Positions 24,900 through 34,177 of a stretch of DNA of 45,615 nt are shown here, piece after piece. The notes under the pieces are model-generated. The model was not told the DNA's origin, did not search any database, and was given only the letters and a program-made list of their open reading frames with translations. How positions within the stretch are numbered: position 1 is the stretch's first letter; every line of letters begins with the position of its first letter. The stretch is from contig JAOZUK010000020.1 in the NCBI GenBank assembly GCA_029938715.1, forward strand, positions 1-45,615. Reading direction: 5' to 3'. Source of the stretch: Bacteroidales bacterium. Lineage in GTDB: Bacteria; Bacteroidota; Bacteroidia; Bacteroidales; GCA-2748055. A program made the translations under genes and the position numbers.

Positions 24900-26321
24900 A
24901 TGTTTATAATAATGGTTGTCGTTTTTGTTCTGGGGTACCTTGCCATCGCCCTTGAACACCCGCTTCATGTCGATAAGGCTGTTCCTGCTTTGGCCATCGG
25001 TTCTTTGATGTGGGTCCTCTACATTTTTGGCGCCTATGATATTTTCACTGCCGGACTCAGCGAGGCCTGGAATAGTTACATACATGGCGGACATGGGCAT
25101 GGAGAACCAGGAATCAAGGAGATGAGACACTTTATTGTCGATAAAGAAATCATCCACCACCTGGGAGAGATTTCAGAAATCCTGTTCTTCCTTCTGGGAG
25201 CGATGACCATTGTAGAGGTGATTGATCAGCATAACGGTTTCAAAATCATTACCGATAAGATCAAGACTACCAAGAAAGTAAAGCTCTTATGGATCCTTAG
25301 TTTCCTTACCTTTTTTATGTCTGCTGCCCTTGATAACCTTACTACTACCATTGTAATGGTTGCACTACTCAGGAAACTGATTTCTGATAAAGAAACACGC
25401 TGGTTCTTTGCTTCAATGGTGGTCCTGGCAGCCAATGCCGGAGGTGCCTGGTCACCCATTGGGGATGTGACCACCATCATGCTTTGGATCGGCAATCAGA
25501 TTACCGCCGGAAGCATTATCGCCCGTGTCATTATCCCCAGTCTTTTTACAATGATCGTTCCCCTGGCAGTTCTCAGTTTTATATTGAAGGGAAATGTAAC
25601 CCGACCTGAGGTGGATGCAAATGAGAAGATCTATACCACACTTTTTGAGCGTAAATTGTTTCTGATCCTGGGTGTATGCGGACTCCTTTTTGTGCCGGTT
25701 TTCAAAACGGTCACCCACCTCCCTCCATACATGGGCATGCTTCTGTCACTGTCGATGATCTGGCTTGTTTCTGAACTTCTTCATAAGGATAAACCAGAAG
25801 AGTTTAAAAAACGACTTAAGGTTATCTATATACTTCAAAAAGTAGATACCCCGACCATCTTTTTCTTCCTTGGAATTCTTTCAGCTGTGGCTGCTTTGCA
25901 AAGTGCAGGTCAGTTAGACCTACTTGCCGGATGGCTGGATAAGAACCTGGGAAATATCTTCCTGATCGATCTTGCCATTGGTGTTCTTTCTGCTGTGGTG
26001 GATAATGTTCCACTGGTAGCTGGTGCCATGGGTATGTATCCCATTGAAGATGCTGCCTCTATTGCAGCGATGACAGATCCGGCAGCCATCGCATATGCAC
26101 AAAACTTTGTTCAGGATGGTCTTTTCTGGGAATTCCTGGCCTACTGTGCGGGTACAGGAGGGAGTATTTTGATCATTGGTTCTGCTGCAGGAGTAGCCGC
26201 CATGGGTATGGAAAGGATCGATTTCATCTGGTATATGAAACGCATTTCGCTGCTGGCTCTGCTCGGATATGTTGCAGGTGCTGGTGTTTATTACATACAG
26301 TCTCTATTACTACACTCCTGA
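24900..26321 (+). CDS. nhaD: NhaD-type sodium/proton antiporter
   Basis: A 473-residue membrane protein of the ion transporter superfamily with about 12 membrane segments. Diagnostic pieces are SAALDNLTTTIVM, AANAGGAWSPIGDVTTIMLW and DNVPLVAGAMGMY, which carry the conserved DNLTT and GGAWSPIGD signatures of NhaD proteins. NhaD exports sodium or lithium in exchange for protons and is common in marine and salt-tolerant bacteria. A histidine- and glycine-rich loop (HGGHGHGEPG) lies near residue 62. It is followed by a strong terminator, so it is the last gene of its transcript and separate from the exb genes. Confidence 0.93.
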   Translation: MFIIMVVVFVLGYLAIALEHPLHVDKAVPALAIGSLMWVLYIFGAYDIFTAGLSEAWNSYIHGGHGHGEPGIKEMRHFIVDKEIIHHLGEISEILFFLLGAMTIVEVIDQHNGFKIITDKIKTTKKVKLLWILSFLTFFMSAALDNLTTTIVMVALLRKLISDKETRWFFASMVVLAANAGGAWSPIGDVTTIMLWIGNQITAGSIIARVIIPSLFTMIVPLAVLSFILKGNVTRPEVDANEKIYTTLFERKLFLILGVCGLLFVPVFKTVTHLPPYMGMLLSLSMIWLVSELLHKDKPEEFKKRLKVIYILQKVDTPTIFFFLGILSAVAALQSAGQLDLLAGWLDKNLGNIFLIDLAIGVLSAVVDNVPLVAGAMGMYPIEDAASIAAMTDPAAIAYAQNFVQDGLFWEFLAYCAGTGGSILIIGSAAGVAAMGMERIDFIWYMKRISLLALLGYVAGAGVYYIQSLLLHS

Positions 26322-26361
26322 TCCAGTCTACGGGAGCTGTTAATAAAAGGACAAAATCTTT

Positions 26362-26404
26362 AATAACGGGATATACTACAATGGAGTATATCCCGTTATT
26401 TGTT
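26362..26404 (+). terminator. Intrinsic terminator with 16-bp perfect stem
   Basis: A perfect 16-base inverted repeat (26362-26377 and 26385-26400) with a 7-base loop lies 40 bases after the nhaD stop. The T-rich tail that follows (TTTGTTATATATT) is weak. It separates nhaD from the exbB gene 27 bases downstream. Being nearly symmetric it might work in both directions, but no minus-strand gene ends here. Confidence 0.85.
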
Positions 26405-26430
26405 ATATATTCGACGCAAACTTATAACGC

Positions 26431-27114
26431 ATGAAAAGCTTGATTTTTCTTCAGGTTACCAATCTGGATACCAGTGGCATACAAGACACTTCTACTGAAT
26501 CATTTATCGATATAGCCATTAAGGGTGGCTGGGTGATGCTTCCCATTATCCTTCTCAGCCTGGTAGCTGTCTATATTTTCTTTGAAAGGTGGTTTGCCAT
26601 AAAAAAAGCAGCCAAAGTGGATCAGAATTTTATGAATCGCATCAAAGATTATATCATGGAGGGCAAGGTGGATTCGGCCCAGGCGCTCTGTCAGTCCACC
26701 GATAATCCGGTGGCAAGAATGATTGAAAAGGGTATCAGCAGAATCGGACGTCCATTGAATGATGTGAATGCAGCCATTGAAAATGTGGGTCGCCTTGAAA
26801 TTTATAAATTGGAGAAGGGATTGCCTACACTGGCTACAGTAGCCGGTGGTGCTCCCATGATCGGATTTCTTGGAACCGTTATTGGTATGGTTCAGGCTTT
26901 CCACCAGATGTCGACCGCAGGAAACAACATCAATGTGGGACAACTCTCTGGAGGGATCTATACAGCACTGATTACCACTGTAGCTGGACTGATCGTTGGG
27001 ATCATTGCCTACTTCTCCTATAATTCCCTGGTAGCCAGGGTAGATAAGGTGATTAACAATATGGAGGCGGGTACCTCCGAATTCATCGACTTGCTAAACG
27101 AACCTGTAAAATAG
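26431..27114 (+). CDS. exbB: ExbB/TolQ/MotA-family proton channel
   Basis: A 227-residue inner membrane protein with three membrane helices (about 28-50, 130-155 and 170-195). The conserved ExbB core is clear in TLATVAGGAPMIGFLGTVIGM and YTALITTVAGLIVGIIAYF, including the threonines that line the proton path. With ExbD and TonB it turns the proton gradient into force for outer membrane transport or, in the TolQ role, envelope stability. It leads a tight run exbB-exbD-exbD-tonB with gaps of 6, -1 and 16 bases. Confidence 0.93.
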   Translation: MKSLIFLQVTNLDTSGIQDTSTESFIDIAIKGGWVMLPIILLSLVAVYIFFERWFAIKKAAKVDQNFMNRIKDYIMEGKVDSAQALCQSTDNPVARMIEKGISRIGRPLNDVNAAIENVGRLEIYKLEKGLPTLATVAGGAPMIGFLGTVIGMVQAFHQMSTAGNNINVGQLSGGIYTALITTVAGLIVGIIAYFSYNSLVARVDKVINNMEAGTSEFIDLLNEPVK

Positions 27115-27120
27115 AGATCC

Positions 27121-27513
27121 ATGGCATTGAAACCCAGAAACAGGGTACTTGATAATTTTGCCATGTCGGGAATGTCCGATATTGTATTTCTATTGTTGAT
27201 CTTTTTCATGCTCACCTCTACCCTCATTGCTCCAAATGCCTTAAAGATGCTTTTGCCCAGTCGGGGTCAGGTGACCATTCAATCGGAGTCCACCATACCC
27301 ACAGTAACCATTCATAGTGGTAGTCGCATCACTGTAGATGGAAGAACGGTAAGCTTTGAGGAACTTGGCATGGTACTGGAGACCAGGCTACAGGGTGTGG
27401 CTGATCCCACCATTAAGGTGGTTACTTCATCGACTGTCTCTGTGGGTGATGCAGTAAAAATTATGAATGTAGCTGCCGAAAGAGATTACACCGTTGTCTT
27501 AAAACAGTTATAA
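27121..27513 (+). CDS. exbD: ExbD/TolR-family protein 1
   Basis: A 130-residue protein with a short cytoplasmic start, one membrane helix (about residues 17-37) and a periplasmic domain. The helix starts with SGMSDIVFLLLIFFMLTST, where the aspartate is the proton-carrying residue of the family. The periplasmic part has PNALKMLLPSRGQ and the terminal DAVKIMNVAAERDY helix expected for ExbD/TolR. It overlaps the following exbD-like gene by one base (TAATG). Confidence 0.93.
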   Translation: MALKPRNRVLDNFAMSGMSDIVFLLLIFFMLTSTLIAPNALKMLLPSRGQVTIQSESTIPTVTIHSGSRITVDGRTVSFEELGMVLETRLQGVADPTIKVVTSSTVSVGDAVKIMNVAAERDYTVVLKQL

Positions 27514-27911
27514 TGGCCATTGAGTCAAGGAATAAGACCAATAAAAACTTTTCGATGTCGGGAATGAGCGACATCGTATTTCTCTTGTTGATCTTTTTTA
27601 TGATCACTTCAACGCTGGTGGTACCTGCATCTCAGAATGTAAAATTACCAGAGAGCAACAACCAGACCCAATCCAATCCTGTACTGGTAGTCTCCATTGA
27701 CATAGATAAAACCATCTATGTGGATGACCAGGCCTATGGCATTGGTGAACTTGAAAGTGTATTAAGAAAAAAGCTTGAAAGTTATGGCGAAGCCCCCACG
27801 GTAAGGTTAAATGCCGACAGGGACCTGAATATGGATGAAGTATTTGCATTCCTGGATATAGCCAAGCGAAACCGATATAAGGTGATCCTTGGAACCAGGC
27901 CATCAAATTGA
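27513..27911 (+). CDS. exbD: ExbD/TolR-family protein 2
   Basis: A 132-residue paralog of the preceding protein with the same membrane helix and aspartate (SGMSDIVFLLLIFFMITST) and a similar periplasmic fold, but different in the middle (PASQNVKLPESNNQTQ). Two ExbD copies behind one ExbB are common in Bacteroidota and may form mixed dimers in the ExbB pore or serve different TonB partners. It starts within the stop codon of the first copy, so translation is probably coupled. Confidence 0.93.
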   Translation: MAIESRNKTNKNFSMSGMSDIVFLLLIFFMITSTLVVPASQNVKLPESNNQTQSNPVLVVSIDIDKTIYVDDQAYGIGELESVLRKKLESYGEAPTVRLNADRDLNMDEVFAFLDIAKRNRYKVILGTRPSN

Positions 27912-27927
27912 ATGATATAACCATCCC

Positions 27928-28875
27928 ATGAAGCTCAACAGAAGAGGCCTCATAGCAACCATCGTCTATCACACACTGCTGATCCTTTTGCTGGTGTTTG
28001 CCGGACTTACGTTCCCGGATCCACCGCCGGAAGAAGAGGGCATTCTGGTCAATTTTGGTACAGATGAAACCGGTTTAGGCGATTTTGAGCCCATTGGAGA
28101 TGATCAGCAGGCAGGTGAGCCTGAGCAGCCGGTGATTGAGGAGACTCCCGAGTTTGTAGAAGAGGTTTCAGAGCCTGTTGAAGAGGTTGTCGAGACTTAT
28201 ACCCCACCAGACCCACCCCCCGTGGATAACACCCAGGATGTGGAGGAGGTGCAGGTAAAGGAAGATCCCAAACCCACCGCTGAGGAGCTAGAGCGTCAGA
28301 AGGAATTGGAGCATCAAGTGGAGCTCGATCGTCAGAAGAAAGAGCGCCTTGCTGAGGTAGAGAGGCAACGCATTGAGGAGGAACGAATTGAACGTGAGGC
28401 TCGTGAGGAGCAGGAACGAATTGAAAAAGAGCGCCGGGAACAAGCTGAAATGCTTAACAATGCAGGCAGAAATGCATTTGGCAACCAGGGCGTGGGTGAG
28501 ACTGAAGGCTCCGAGGGTATCACTGAAGGAGATGGCAACCAGGGAGTTACTTCCGGAAGTCCCGATGCTAACAGGTATGATACAGGAGGTGGACTGGGAA
28601 ATGGAATCTCAATTGGAGGTTTGGGATCAAGAGGTGGTAGGGTTCCAAAGCCAAATCTTGAAGGATGTGAGGTAACTCAAAAAATTGAAATTACAGTTGA
28701 TATTCAAGTGGACAGAGATGGAAAAGTAATCAGTGCAATTGTCAGTAGCGGAACGTTCCAGGACAAGTGCATCTGGGATACAGTAGTTGCCGCAGCAAAA
28801 CTGAGCCGGTTTTCAGCTGACCAGAGTGCTAATTACAGACAGACCGGTTGGATCAAGTACATTATAGTACCTTAA
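27928..28875 (+). CDS. TonB/TolA-like energy transducer
   Basis: A 315-residue protein with an N-terminal membrane helix (about residues 9-27), then a proline- and glutamate-rich stretch, a charged helical stretch (about 110-185, with EERIEREAREEQERI) like that of TolA, a glycine/asparagine-rich linker and a TonB-type C-terminal domain (about 240-315, with ITVDIQVDRDGKVISAIVSS). It transmits force from ExbB/ExbD to outer membrane partners. The helical stretch makes it look like a hybrid of TonB and TolA, so a role in outer membrane stability is as likely as nutrient uptake. It converges with the TauE/SafE gene with a 14-base overlap. Confidence 0.85.
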   Translation: MKLNRRGLIATIVYHTLLILLLVFAGLTFPDPPPEEEGILVNFGTDETGLGDFEPIGDDQQAGEPEQPVIEETPEFVEEVSEPVEEVVETYTPPDPPPVDNTQDVEEVQVKEDPKPTAEELERQKELEHQVELDRQKKERLAEVERQRIEEERIEREAREEQERIEKERREQAEMLNNAGRNAFGNQGVGETEGSEGITEGDGNQGVTSGSPDANRYDTGGGLGNGISIGGLGSRGGRVPKPNLEGCEVTQKIEITVDIQVDRDGKVISAIVSSGTFQDKCIWDTVVAAAKLSRFSADQSANYRQTGWIKYIIVP

Positions 28876-29641
28876 AAGCATCCAGGATAAGCTTGATGGA
28901 GGCGATCAGAATGGCTACCAGGACAAAATAACGAATAAATACTGCCCCCCATTTTACAGCGATATTTGTCCCGATCCAGGCTCCGGTCATATTTCCCACT
29001 GCAAGAACAAGCCCAATCCAGATATTAACATCACCGTGTAAAAAGAAAATCAATAAAGCCAGAGGAGTGTAGAGCAAGATAATAAGTAGCTTGAGGGCAT
29101 TGGCCTTTACCAGGTCAAATCCACTCCCCAGTACCAGGCTTGTAAGAAGAAAGAATCCCACACCTGCCTGAATAAATCCCCCGTAAACTCCAACAAAGAA
29201 AAATACAATCGCCTGTACCCAATATGGAATGGGGGGATGGTCTTCATGACTGTTTATCCATCGATTGGGTTTTAAAAGAATCATGAAAAAGACCAGTATC
29301 ATTACACCGGCGATGGCCAGTTTCATCACCTCATCATTGAGATTGACTGCAATAAATGCCCCGGCAATGGCCCCTGCAGCAGCTGGAATCCCCACCTTGA
29401 ATCCAGATGGAAAATCCATCACCTTCTTTTGATGAAACCTGCTTACCCCTACTACATTCTGGAGAAAAATGGCAATGCGATTGGTTCCATTTGCCATATT
29501 GGGAGGAAGGCCCAGTGCCATTAGTACCGGTAGAGTAAGCAGAGAACCTCCTGCTGCCAGTGTATTGATGACGCCTGCCACAATTCCAACAGCAATTACA
29601 ATCAAATAGTGATACCACTCCATGGGATCAGAATGAGGCAA
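28862..29641 (-). CDS. TauE/SafE-family sulfite/anion exporter
   Basis: A 259-residue membrane protein with about eight helices. The opening [25 protein letters not shown] and the middle [20 protein letters not shown] are the two repeated signature segments of the TauE/SafE family. Members move sulfite, sulfoacetate or related organic anions; the substrate here is not known. The ATG at 29641 overlaps the glyA stop by 14 bases; a second ATG at 29623 (MEWYHYL) would leave a 4-base gap and is equally likely. It is probably transcribed with glyA. Confidence 0.9.
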   Translation of the reverse strand: MPHSDPMEWYHYLIVIAVGIVAGVINTLAAGGSLLTLPVLMALGLPPNMANGTNRIAIFLQNVVGVSRFHQKKVMDFPSGFKVGIPAAAGAIAGAFIAVNLNDEVMKLAIAGVMILVFFMILLKPNRWINSHEDHPPIPYWVQAIVFFFVGVYGGFIQAGVGFFLLTSLVLGSGFDLVKANALKLLIILLYTPLALLIFFLHGDVNIWIGLVLAVGNMTGAWIGTNIAVKWGAVFIRYFVLVAILIASIKLILDAFKVL

Positions 29642-30911
29642 ACATGGGATAATCTGTCATTAGTTCGTTTACTTCATGTCTCACGCCCTCTATGATGGAT
29701 TTATCATCAATATTCGTGATTACCCGATCCATCAATCCCACAATCACAGGGATGAGATCATCGGTCACCCCCCTTGTAGTAATAGCAGGCGTTCCCACCC
29801 TGATTCCACTGGTCTGAAATGGGGATCTGGAGTCGAAGGGCACCATGTTTTTGTTCACAGTAATATCCGCTTCCTCCAGAATGTTTTCTACCTGCTTCCC
29901 GGTGATATCCTCCACTTTGGTACGAAGATCAATAAGCATGGAGTGATTATCTGTACCATCAGAAACAACTTTATACCCCTGTTTCATAAACTCCTCGGCC
30001 ATCCTGGCAGCATTTTTCTTCACCTGCTTTTGATAAGCCTTAAATTCATCGGAAAGGGCTTCTCCAAAAGATACCGCCTTGGCCGCAATAATGTGCTCCA
30101 GGGGTCCACCCTGAATCCCTGGAAATACGGCTGAATTAATCAGAGAAGACATTTTTCGGACCACTCCTTTTTTTGTAGTTCTTCCCCATGGGTTTTCAAA
30201 GTCTTTTCCTATAAGGATTATCCCTCCCCTTGGGCCCCTAAGGGTTTTATGGGTGGTGGATGTAACAATATGTGCATGTTTCAAAGGATTTTTAAGTAAC
30301 CCGGCTGCAATTAACCCGGCCGGGTGTGCCATGTCCACCATAAGAATCGCTCCGATCTGGTCTGCAATGGCACGCATCCGCTTATAATCCCACTCCCTGG
30401 AATAGGCCGATGCTCCGCCCACAATCATCTTGGGTCTCTCCTTCAAAGCCACTTTCTCCATGGCATCATAATCCACACGACCTGTCTGTTCATCCAGTCC
30501 ATAAGAAACAGCCCTGTAAAGAATTCCTGAGCTGTTTACCGGAGAGCCATGTGAAAGGTGCCCTCCATGGGAAAGATCCAGCCCCATAAAAGTATCCCCT
30601 GGCTTAAGCACAGTAAGGAAGACGGCCATATTGGCCTGCGCTCCTGAATGGGGTTGGACATTGGCATATTCTGCTCCGTAAAGCTCACAGAGTCTATCGA
30701 TGGCAAGTTGTTCTACCTCATCTACCACCTCACATCCTCCATAATATCGATGTCCCGGATACCCTTCGGCATACTTATTGGTAAGGCAGGAGCCCATGGC
30801 TTCCATAACCTGGGTACTCACAAAGTTTTCTGATGCGATCAGTTCGACTCCCCTTCTTTGACGGTTCTGCTCATGATCAATAAAAGCAAATAGATCTATA
30901 TCCCTCTTCAT
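29628..30911 (-). CDS. glyA: Serine hydroxymethyltransferase GlyA
   Basis: GlyA interconverts serine and glycine and charges tetrahydrofolate with a one-carbon unit. The 427-residue length is standard. Visible motifs are the ASENFVS opening, [15 protein letters not shown] near residue 45-60, the PLP lysine K222 in [14 protein letters not shown], and the terminal region with [13 protein letters not shown]. All are intact. A -7-type promoter box and a 20-base palindrome lie just upstream, between this gene and the divergent permease gene. Confidence 0.97.
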   Translation of the reverse strand: MKRDIDLFAFIDHEQNRQRRGVELIASENFVSTQVMEAMGSCLTNKYAEGYPGHRYYGGCEVVDEVEQLAIDRLCELYGAEYANVQPHSGAQANMAVFLTVLKPGDTFMGLDLSHGGHLSHGSPVNSSGILYRAVSYGLDEQTGRVDYDAMEKVALKERPKMIVGGASAYSREWDYKRMRAIADQIGAILMVDMAHPAGLIAAGLLKNPLKHAHIVTSTTHKTLRGPRGGIILIGKDFENPWGRTTKKGVVRKMSSLINSAVFPGIQGGPLEHIIAAKAVSFGEALSDEFKAYQKQVKKNAARMAEEFMKQGYKVVSDGTDNHSMLIDLRTKVEDITGKQVENILEEADITVNKNMVPFDSRSPFQTSGIRVGTPAITTRGVTDDLIPVIVGLMDRVITNIDDKSIIEGVRHEVNELMTDYPMFASF

Positions 30912-30921
30912 ATTAAACGTT

Positions 30922-30941
30922 ATTTGAAAATATTTTCAAAT
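30922..30941. promoter_or_regulatory. 20-bp perfect palindrome, candidate operator
   Basis: The sequence from 30922 to 30941 is its own reverse complement (core TTTGAAAATATTTTCAAA). ATTAAA at 30912 and TTTAAT at 30941 form an outer pair around it. It sits in the 93-base gap between glyA (minus) and the FtsX-type permease (plus) and overlaps the possible glyA -7 box, the usual place for a repressor site. A chance AT-rich palindrome cannot be excluded. Confidence 0.45.
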
Positions 30942-30944
30942 TTA
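30937..30944 (-). promoter_or_regulatory. Possible -7 promoter box for glyA
   Basis: Read on the minus strand this is TAAATTTG, an exact match to TAnnTTTG. It would start transcription about 20 bases before the glyA ATG. No clear -33 TTTG element was seen at the right distance, so support is limited. Confidence 0.35.
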
Positions 30945-31004
30945 ATGTTTTGAATCTGTAATACCGGGAAAGTTGATTCGTCTTTTATAAAAAATTGCTC
31001 CAAT

Positions 31005-33380
31005 ATGAACTTTAATCGCCTCAAGCAGACTTTTCGACTGTTATTCAAAGAGAAACGAATCACCTTTATCAATATTACAGGACTCTCCATCAGCCTTGCC
31101 TGTGCACTTTTCATGCTCCTCTGGGTGGAGAATGAGCTCAGTTATGACAGGTTCCACAAGGATTTTAAGCAACTGTTCAGGGTAGAGGAAGATCAGTACT
31201 ACTCCAACGTCGAACCCTACCATGTGAATGTAACCCCGCATGTTTCGGGACCGGTATGGAAGGATGAAGTACCTGAAATCATAGAACAGTGTCGCCTGGC
31301 TTACAGTGGCGGACAACTCTTCACCTATGAGGAGAGTAAATTCTTTGAGGATGGAATTCTGGCAGTTGATTCCTCTTTCTTCGAGATGTTCACTTTCCAG
31401 TTTAAGTTTGGAAACAAAGAGGGTGTGCTGAGGGATCCCAACAGTCTGATCCTTACAGAAGAGGTCTCTGAAAAATATTTTGGAGACGAAAATCCTGTGG
31501 GTCGCTCCATCCTGGTAAATCAGGCAGATGAGTATGTGATATCAGGTGTGCTGGAAAAACTACCAAGGAACTCTGTAATAGGCTTCAATATATTGTTTCC
31601 CTGGCACTACATTGAATCGCAACAATACTACAGCACCAACTGGGGAAACAACTCCATTCAGACCATTGTAAAGCTGCAGGAAGGCAGTGTGGATACAATT
31701 GTGAACAGAAAAATTACGGAGGTAACCAATATATATAAGGAGAACAACACCATCGACTTCTCAGTGGCACCTCTATCGGGGATGCATCTTCACTCCTACT
31801 TTGGGTTTGGAAAGTCGCCCGGAGCCATCATGTATGTCTATATCTTTTCAGCCATTGCACTCTTTGTCCTTCTGATCGCCTGTATTAACTTCATGAACCT
31901 ATCCACAGCCAGATCATCCATCCGGGCCAAGGAGATCGGTCTCCGAAAGGTAAATGGTGCAGCCAGGGGACAGCTGATCAGGCAACACCTTTTCGAATCT
32001 TTTGTCCAGACTTCGATTTCAGTGGTATTGGCGATTTGTATTGTATTGCTTCTTCTGGGCAAGTTTAACCTTATCTCGGGAAAAGACATCATTCCTGCAG
32101 GTTTACTCAGTGCTCAGTTTATCCTTGGAATTGGAGCAGTCCTTCTGATTACCACACTTCTTGCAGGGAGCTATCCGGCACTATACCTTTCAGCCCTGAA
32201 ACCTTTAACAGCCATCAGGGACCAGTCAGATTCCAGAACCGGTAGTGGCCTGCTTCGCAAAGTACTCGTGGTTTTCCAGTTCTCTCTGGCTGTCCTTCTG
32301 ATCACCGGGGCCATGGTGGCCTCCAGACAATTGACCTATATGAGGAATGCCGAGCTGGGCTTTAATAAAAACAACCTGGTACATGTGGCACTACGGGGCA
32401 ACCTTAACCAGCACTATGAGATGCTAAGAGAAGAATTTATGCGAAGTCCATCGGTACTCAGCACAACCGCATCCATGCAGGCCCCATACCGAATCGGGAG
32501 TAACTCCAGCGGGATCAGCTGGGATGGGAAAGATCCGGAACAAGATGTACTGGTCTCTTTTACCGGTGTTCATTATGACTTTGTGGAAACCATGGGCATT
32601 GTGCTGCAGTCTGGAAGAGATTTTACGGAAGACTTTCCGTCGGATATGTACCGGGACACCACAGCTAACTGGATCCTTAATGAAACACTTGCAAAAATAA
32701 TTGGGAAAGATGAAATTGTGGGTATGGAACTCACATTTATGGGCATTAGGGGACAAATTGTAGGGGTGATGGAAGATTACCATTTTCAACCGTTGAGCAG
32801 CGAGATAGAACCCATGGCACTGGCGCCCATGCCTGCCGATAATTTAATGAGCATGGTGATCAGAGTGGCAGATGAGAGCCCCCAGGAGGGACTGAAGTTT
32901 ATTGAAGAGAAATGGGCCGAACTCCTCCCCCAGTATCCTTTCGAATACACCTACGTAAATGACGTGATTGACGACATGTATGGCACCGAGGAACGCATGG
33001 CCACCTTATTGAAGATATTCACCCTTGTGGCCATTCTCATTGCCTCTCTGGGCCTGTTTGCTCTTGCCTCATTTACAGCCCAGCGGCGCACCAGAGAGAT
33101 TGGTATACGCAAAACCATGGGCGCCATGGAACAGCAGATCATTCTGATGATGATTCGTGATTTCTCACTCTATATCATTATATCCCTTGTGATTGCACTC
33201 CCCACTGTATGGTTTATTGCGCGTCAGTGGCTAAATGAGTTTTCGTTCCGAATACAATTAAAGGCAGATCTCTTTATACTTACGGCCCTGGTCACCGGGA
33301 TGGTGGCTATACTCACTGTTTTATACCATGCCATACGAACTGCAAGGATTAACCCGGTGGAAGCATTGCATTATGAATAA
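31005..33380 (+). CDS. FtsX/MacB-type ABC transporter permease
   Basis: A 791-residue inner membrane protein typical of Bacteroidota: an N-terminal membrane helix (about 21-40), a MacB-like periplasmic domain, a first FtsX three-helix bundle (about 275-400, with RAKEIGLRKVNGA), a second periplasmic domain, and a second FtsX bundle at the C-terminus (about 670-791, with RRTREIGIRKTMGA and ending ARINPVEALHYE). Such proteins pass force from a cytoplasmic ATPase to the periplasm for lipoprotein, peptide or antibiotic handling. No ATPase gene is adjacent, so the partner must be elsewhere. It is divergent from glyA and converges with glpF with 3 bases between. Confidence 0.92.
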   Translation: MNFNRLKQTFRLLFKEKRITFINITGLSISLACALFMLLWVENELSYDRFHKDFKQLFRVEEDQYYSNVEPYHVNVTPHVSGPVWKDEVPEIIEQCRLAYSGGQLFTYEESKFFEDGILAVDSSFFEMFTFQFKFGNKEGVLRDPNSLILTEEVSEKYFGDENPVGRSILVNQADEYVISGVLEKLPRNSVIGFNILFPWHYIESQQYYSTNWGNNSIQTIVKLQEGSVDTIVNRKITEVTNIYKENNTIDFSVAPLSGMHLHSYFGFGKSPGAIMYVYIFSAIALFVLLIACINFMNLSTARSSIRAKEIGLRKVNGAARGQLIRQHLFESFVQTSISVVLAICIVLLLLGKFNLISGKDIIPAGLLSAQFILGIGAVLLITTLLAGSYPALYLSALKPLTAIRDQSDSRTGSGLLRKVLVVFQFSLAVLLITGAMVASRQLTYMRNAELGFNKNNLVHVALRGNLNQHYEMLREEFMRSPSVLSTTASMQAPYRIGSNSSGISWDGKDPEQDVLVSFTGVHYDFVETMGIVLQSGRDFTEDFPSDMYRDTTANWILNETLAKIIGKDEIVGMELTFMGIRGQIVGVMEDYHFQPLSSEIEPMALAPMPADNLMSMVIRVADESPQEGLKFIEEKWAELLPQYPFEYTYVNDVIDDMYGTEERMATLLKIFTLVAILIASLGLFALASFTAQRRTREIGIRKTMGAMEQQIILMMIRDFSLYIIISLVIALPTVWFIARQWLNEFSFRIQLKADLFILTALVTGMVAILTVLYHAIRTARINPVEALHYE

Positions 33381-33383
33381 GGC

Positions 33384-34133
33384 TCAGGCTATCAGAATCC
33401 CATGAAGCAGGTATAAAATGGCTGCAACGATGGCACCTGAAAAAGGGCCCACAACCGGGACCCATGCATAACTCCAATCGCTGCTTCCTTTATGATCCAT
33501 AGGCAAAATAGTGTGCATGATTCGGGGGCTCAGATCTCGTGCCGGATTGATGGCATACCCCGTGGTCCCTCCCAGGGATAATCCGATGGCCGTCACCAGC
33601 AGGGCCACAGGTAGTGCCCCTAAGGTTCCCAGTCCGATGTTTGCATTCAACTCTTCACCCATGGTTAGCGAAGGTTCGGCAATATATAGGATCACAAAGA
33701 TCAATACGAAGGTGCCAATTAGCTCACTGAGAAAGTTACTGACTGGTTTTCGGATGGCAGGAGCAGTGGAAAAACAAGCCAGCTGCGTGCCTGCATCTTC
33801 AGTGCGGTTAAAGTGATGCCTGTAAAATAGCCATACGGTAAATGCTCCCAGGGCAGCCCCTGCCATTTGAGCCAGGATAAATGGAATAACCTGAGCCCAG
33901 GAAAACATACCTGCAATAGCCAGTCCCAACGTAACTGCAGGATTGATATGGGCACCTGAGACAGGACCGGCCACAGCTACACCCACAAACACACCCAGGC
34001 CCCATCCCAGTGAGATAACAACCCATCCTCCTTCATGTCCCTTGGTATCCTTAAGTGCCACATTGGCAACCACTCCGTTACCCAACAGGATCAATAGGAA
34101 TGTTCCGATAAATTCTGCCACGATTTCATTCAT
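33384..34133 (-). CDS. glpF: Glycerol uptake facilitator (aquaglyceroporin)
   Basis: A 249-residue channel of the MIP family with six membrane helices. The two pore motifs are N64-P65-A66 in AHINPAVTLG and N196-P197-A198 in YAINPARDLSPR. The aspartate after NPAR (D200) marks the glycerol-conducting subgroup rather than water-only aquaporins. It lets glycerol diffuse into the cell and is the last gene of the glpD-glpK-glpF run on the minus strand (sulfatase gene further upstream), with 44 bases to glpK. Confidence 0.93.
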   Translation of the reverse strand: MNEIVAEFIGTFLLILLGNGVVANVALKDTKGHEGGWVVISLGWGLGVFVGVAVAGPVSGAHINPAVTLGLAIAGMFSWAQVIPFILAQMAGAALGAFTVWLFYRHHFNRTEDAGTQLACFSTAPAIRKPVSNFLSELIGTFVLIFVILYIAEPSLTMGEELNANIGLGTLGALPVALLVTAIGLSLGGTTGYAINPARDLSPRIMHTILPMDHKGSSDWSYAWVPVVGPFSGAIVAAILYLLHGILIA

Positions 34134-34177
34134 AATGTTTGGTGATTTGTGAATAGTAGTTGGTTAATAGTTATTGA

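Noticed and set aside
34134-34177. Repeat-like AT-rich stretch between glpF and glpK
   Set aside because: TTAATAGT/TTATTGATTATTGG pieces look repetitive but no exact unit is repeated in order.
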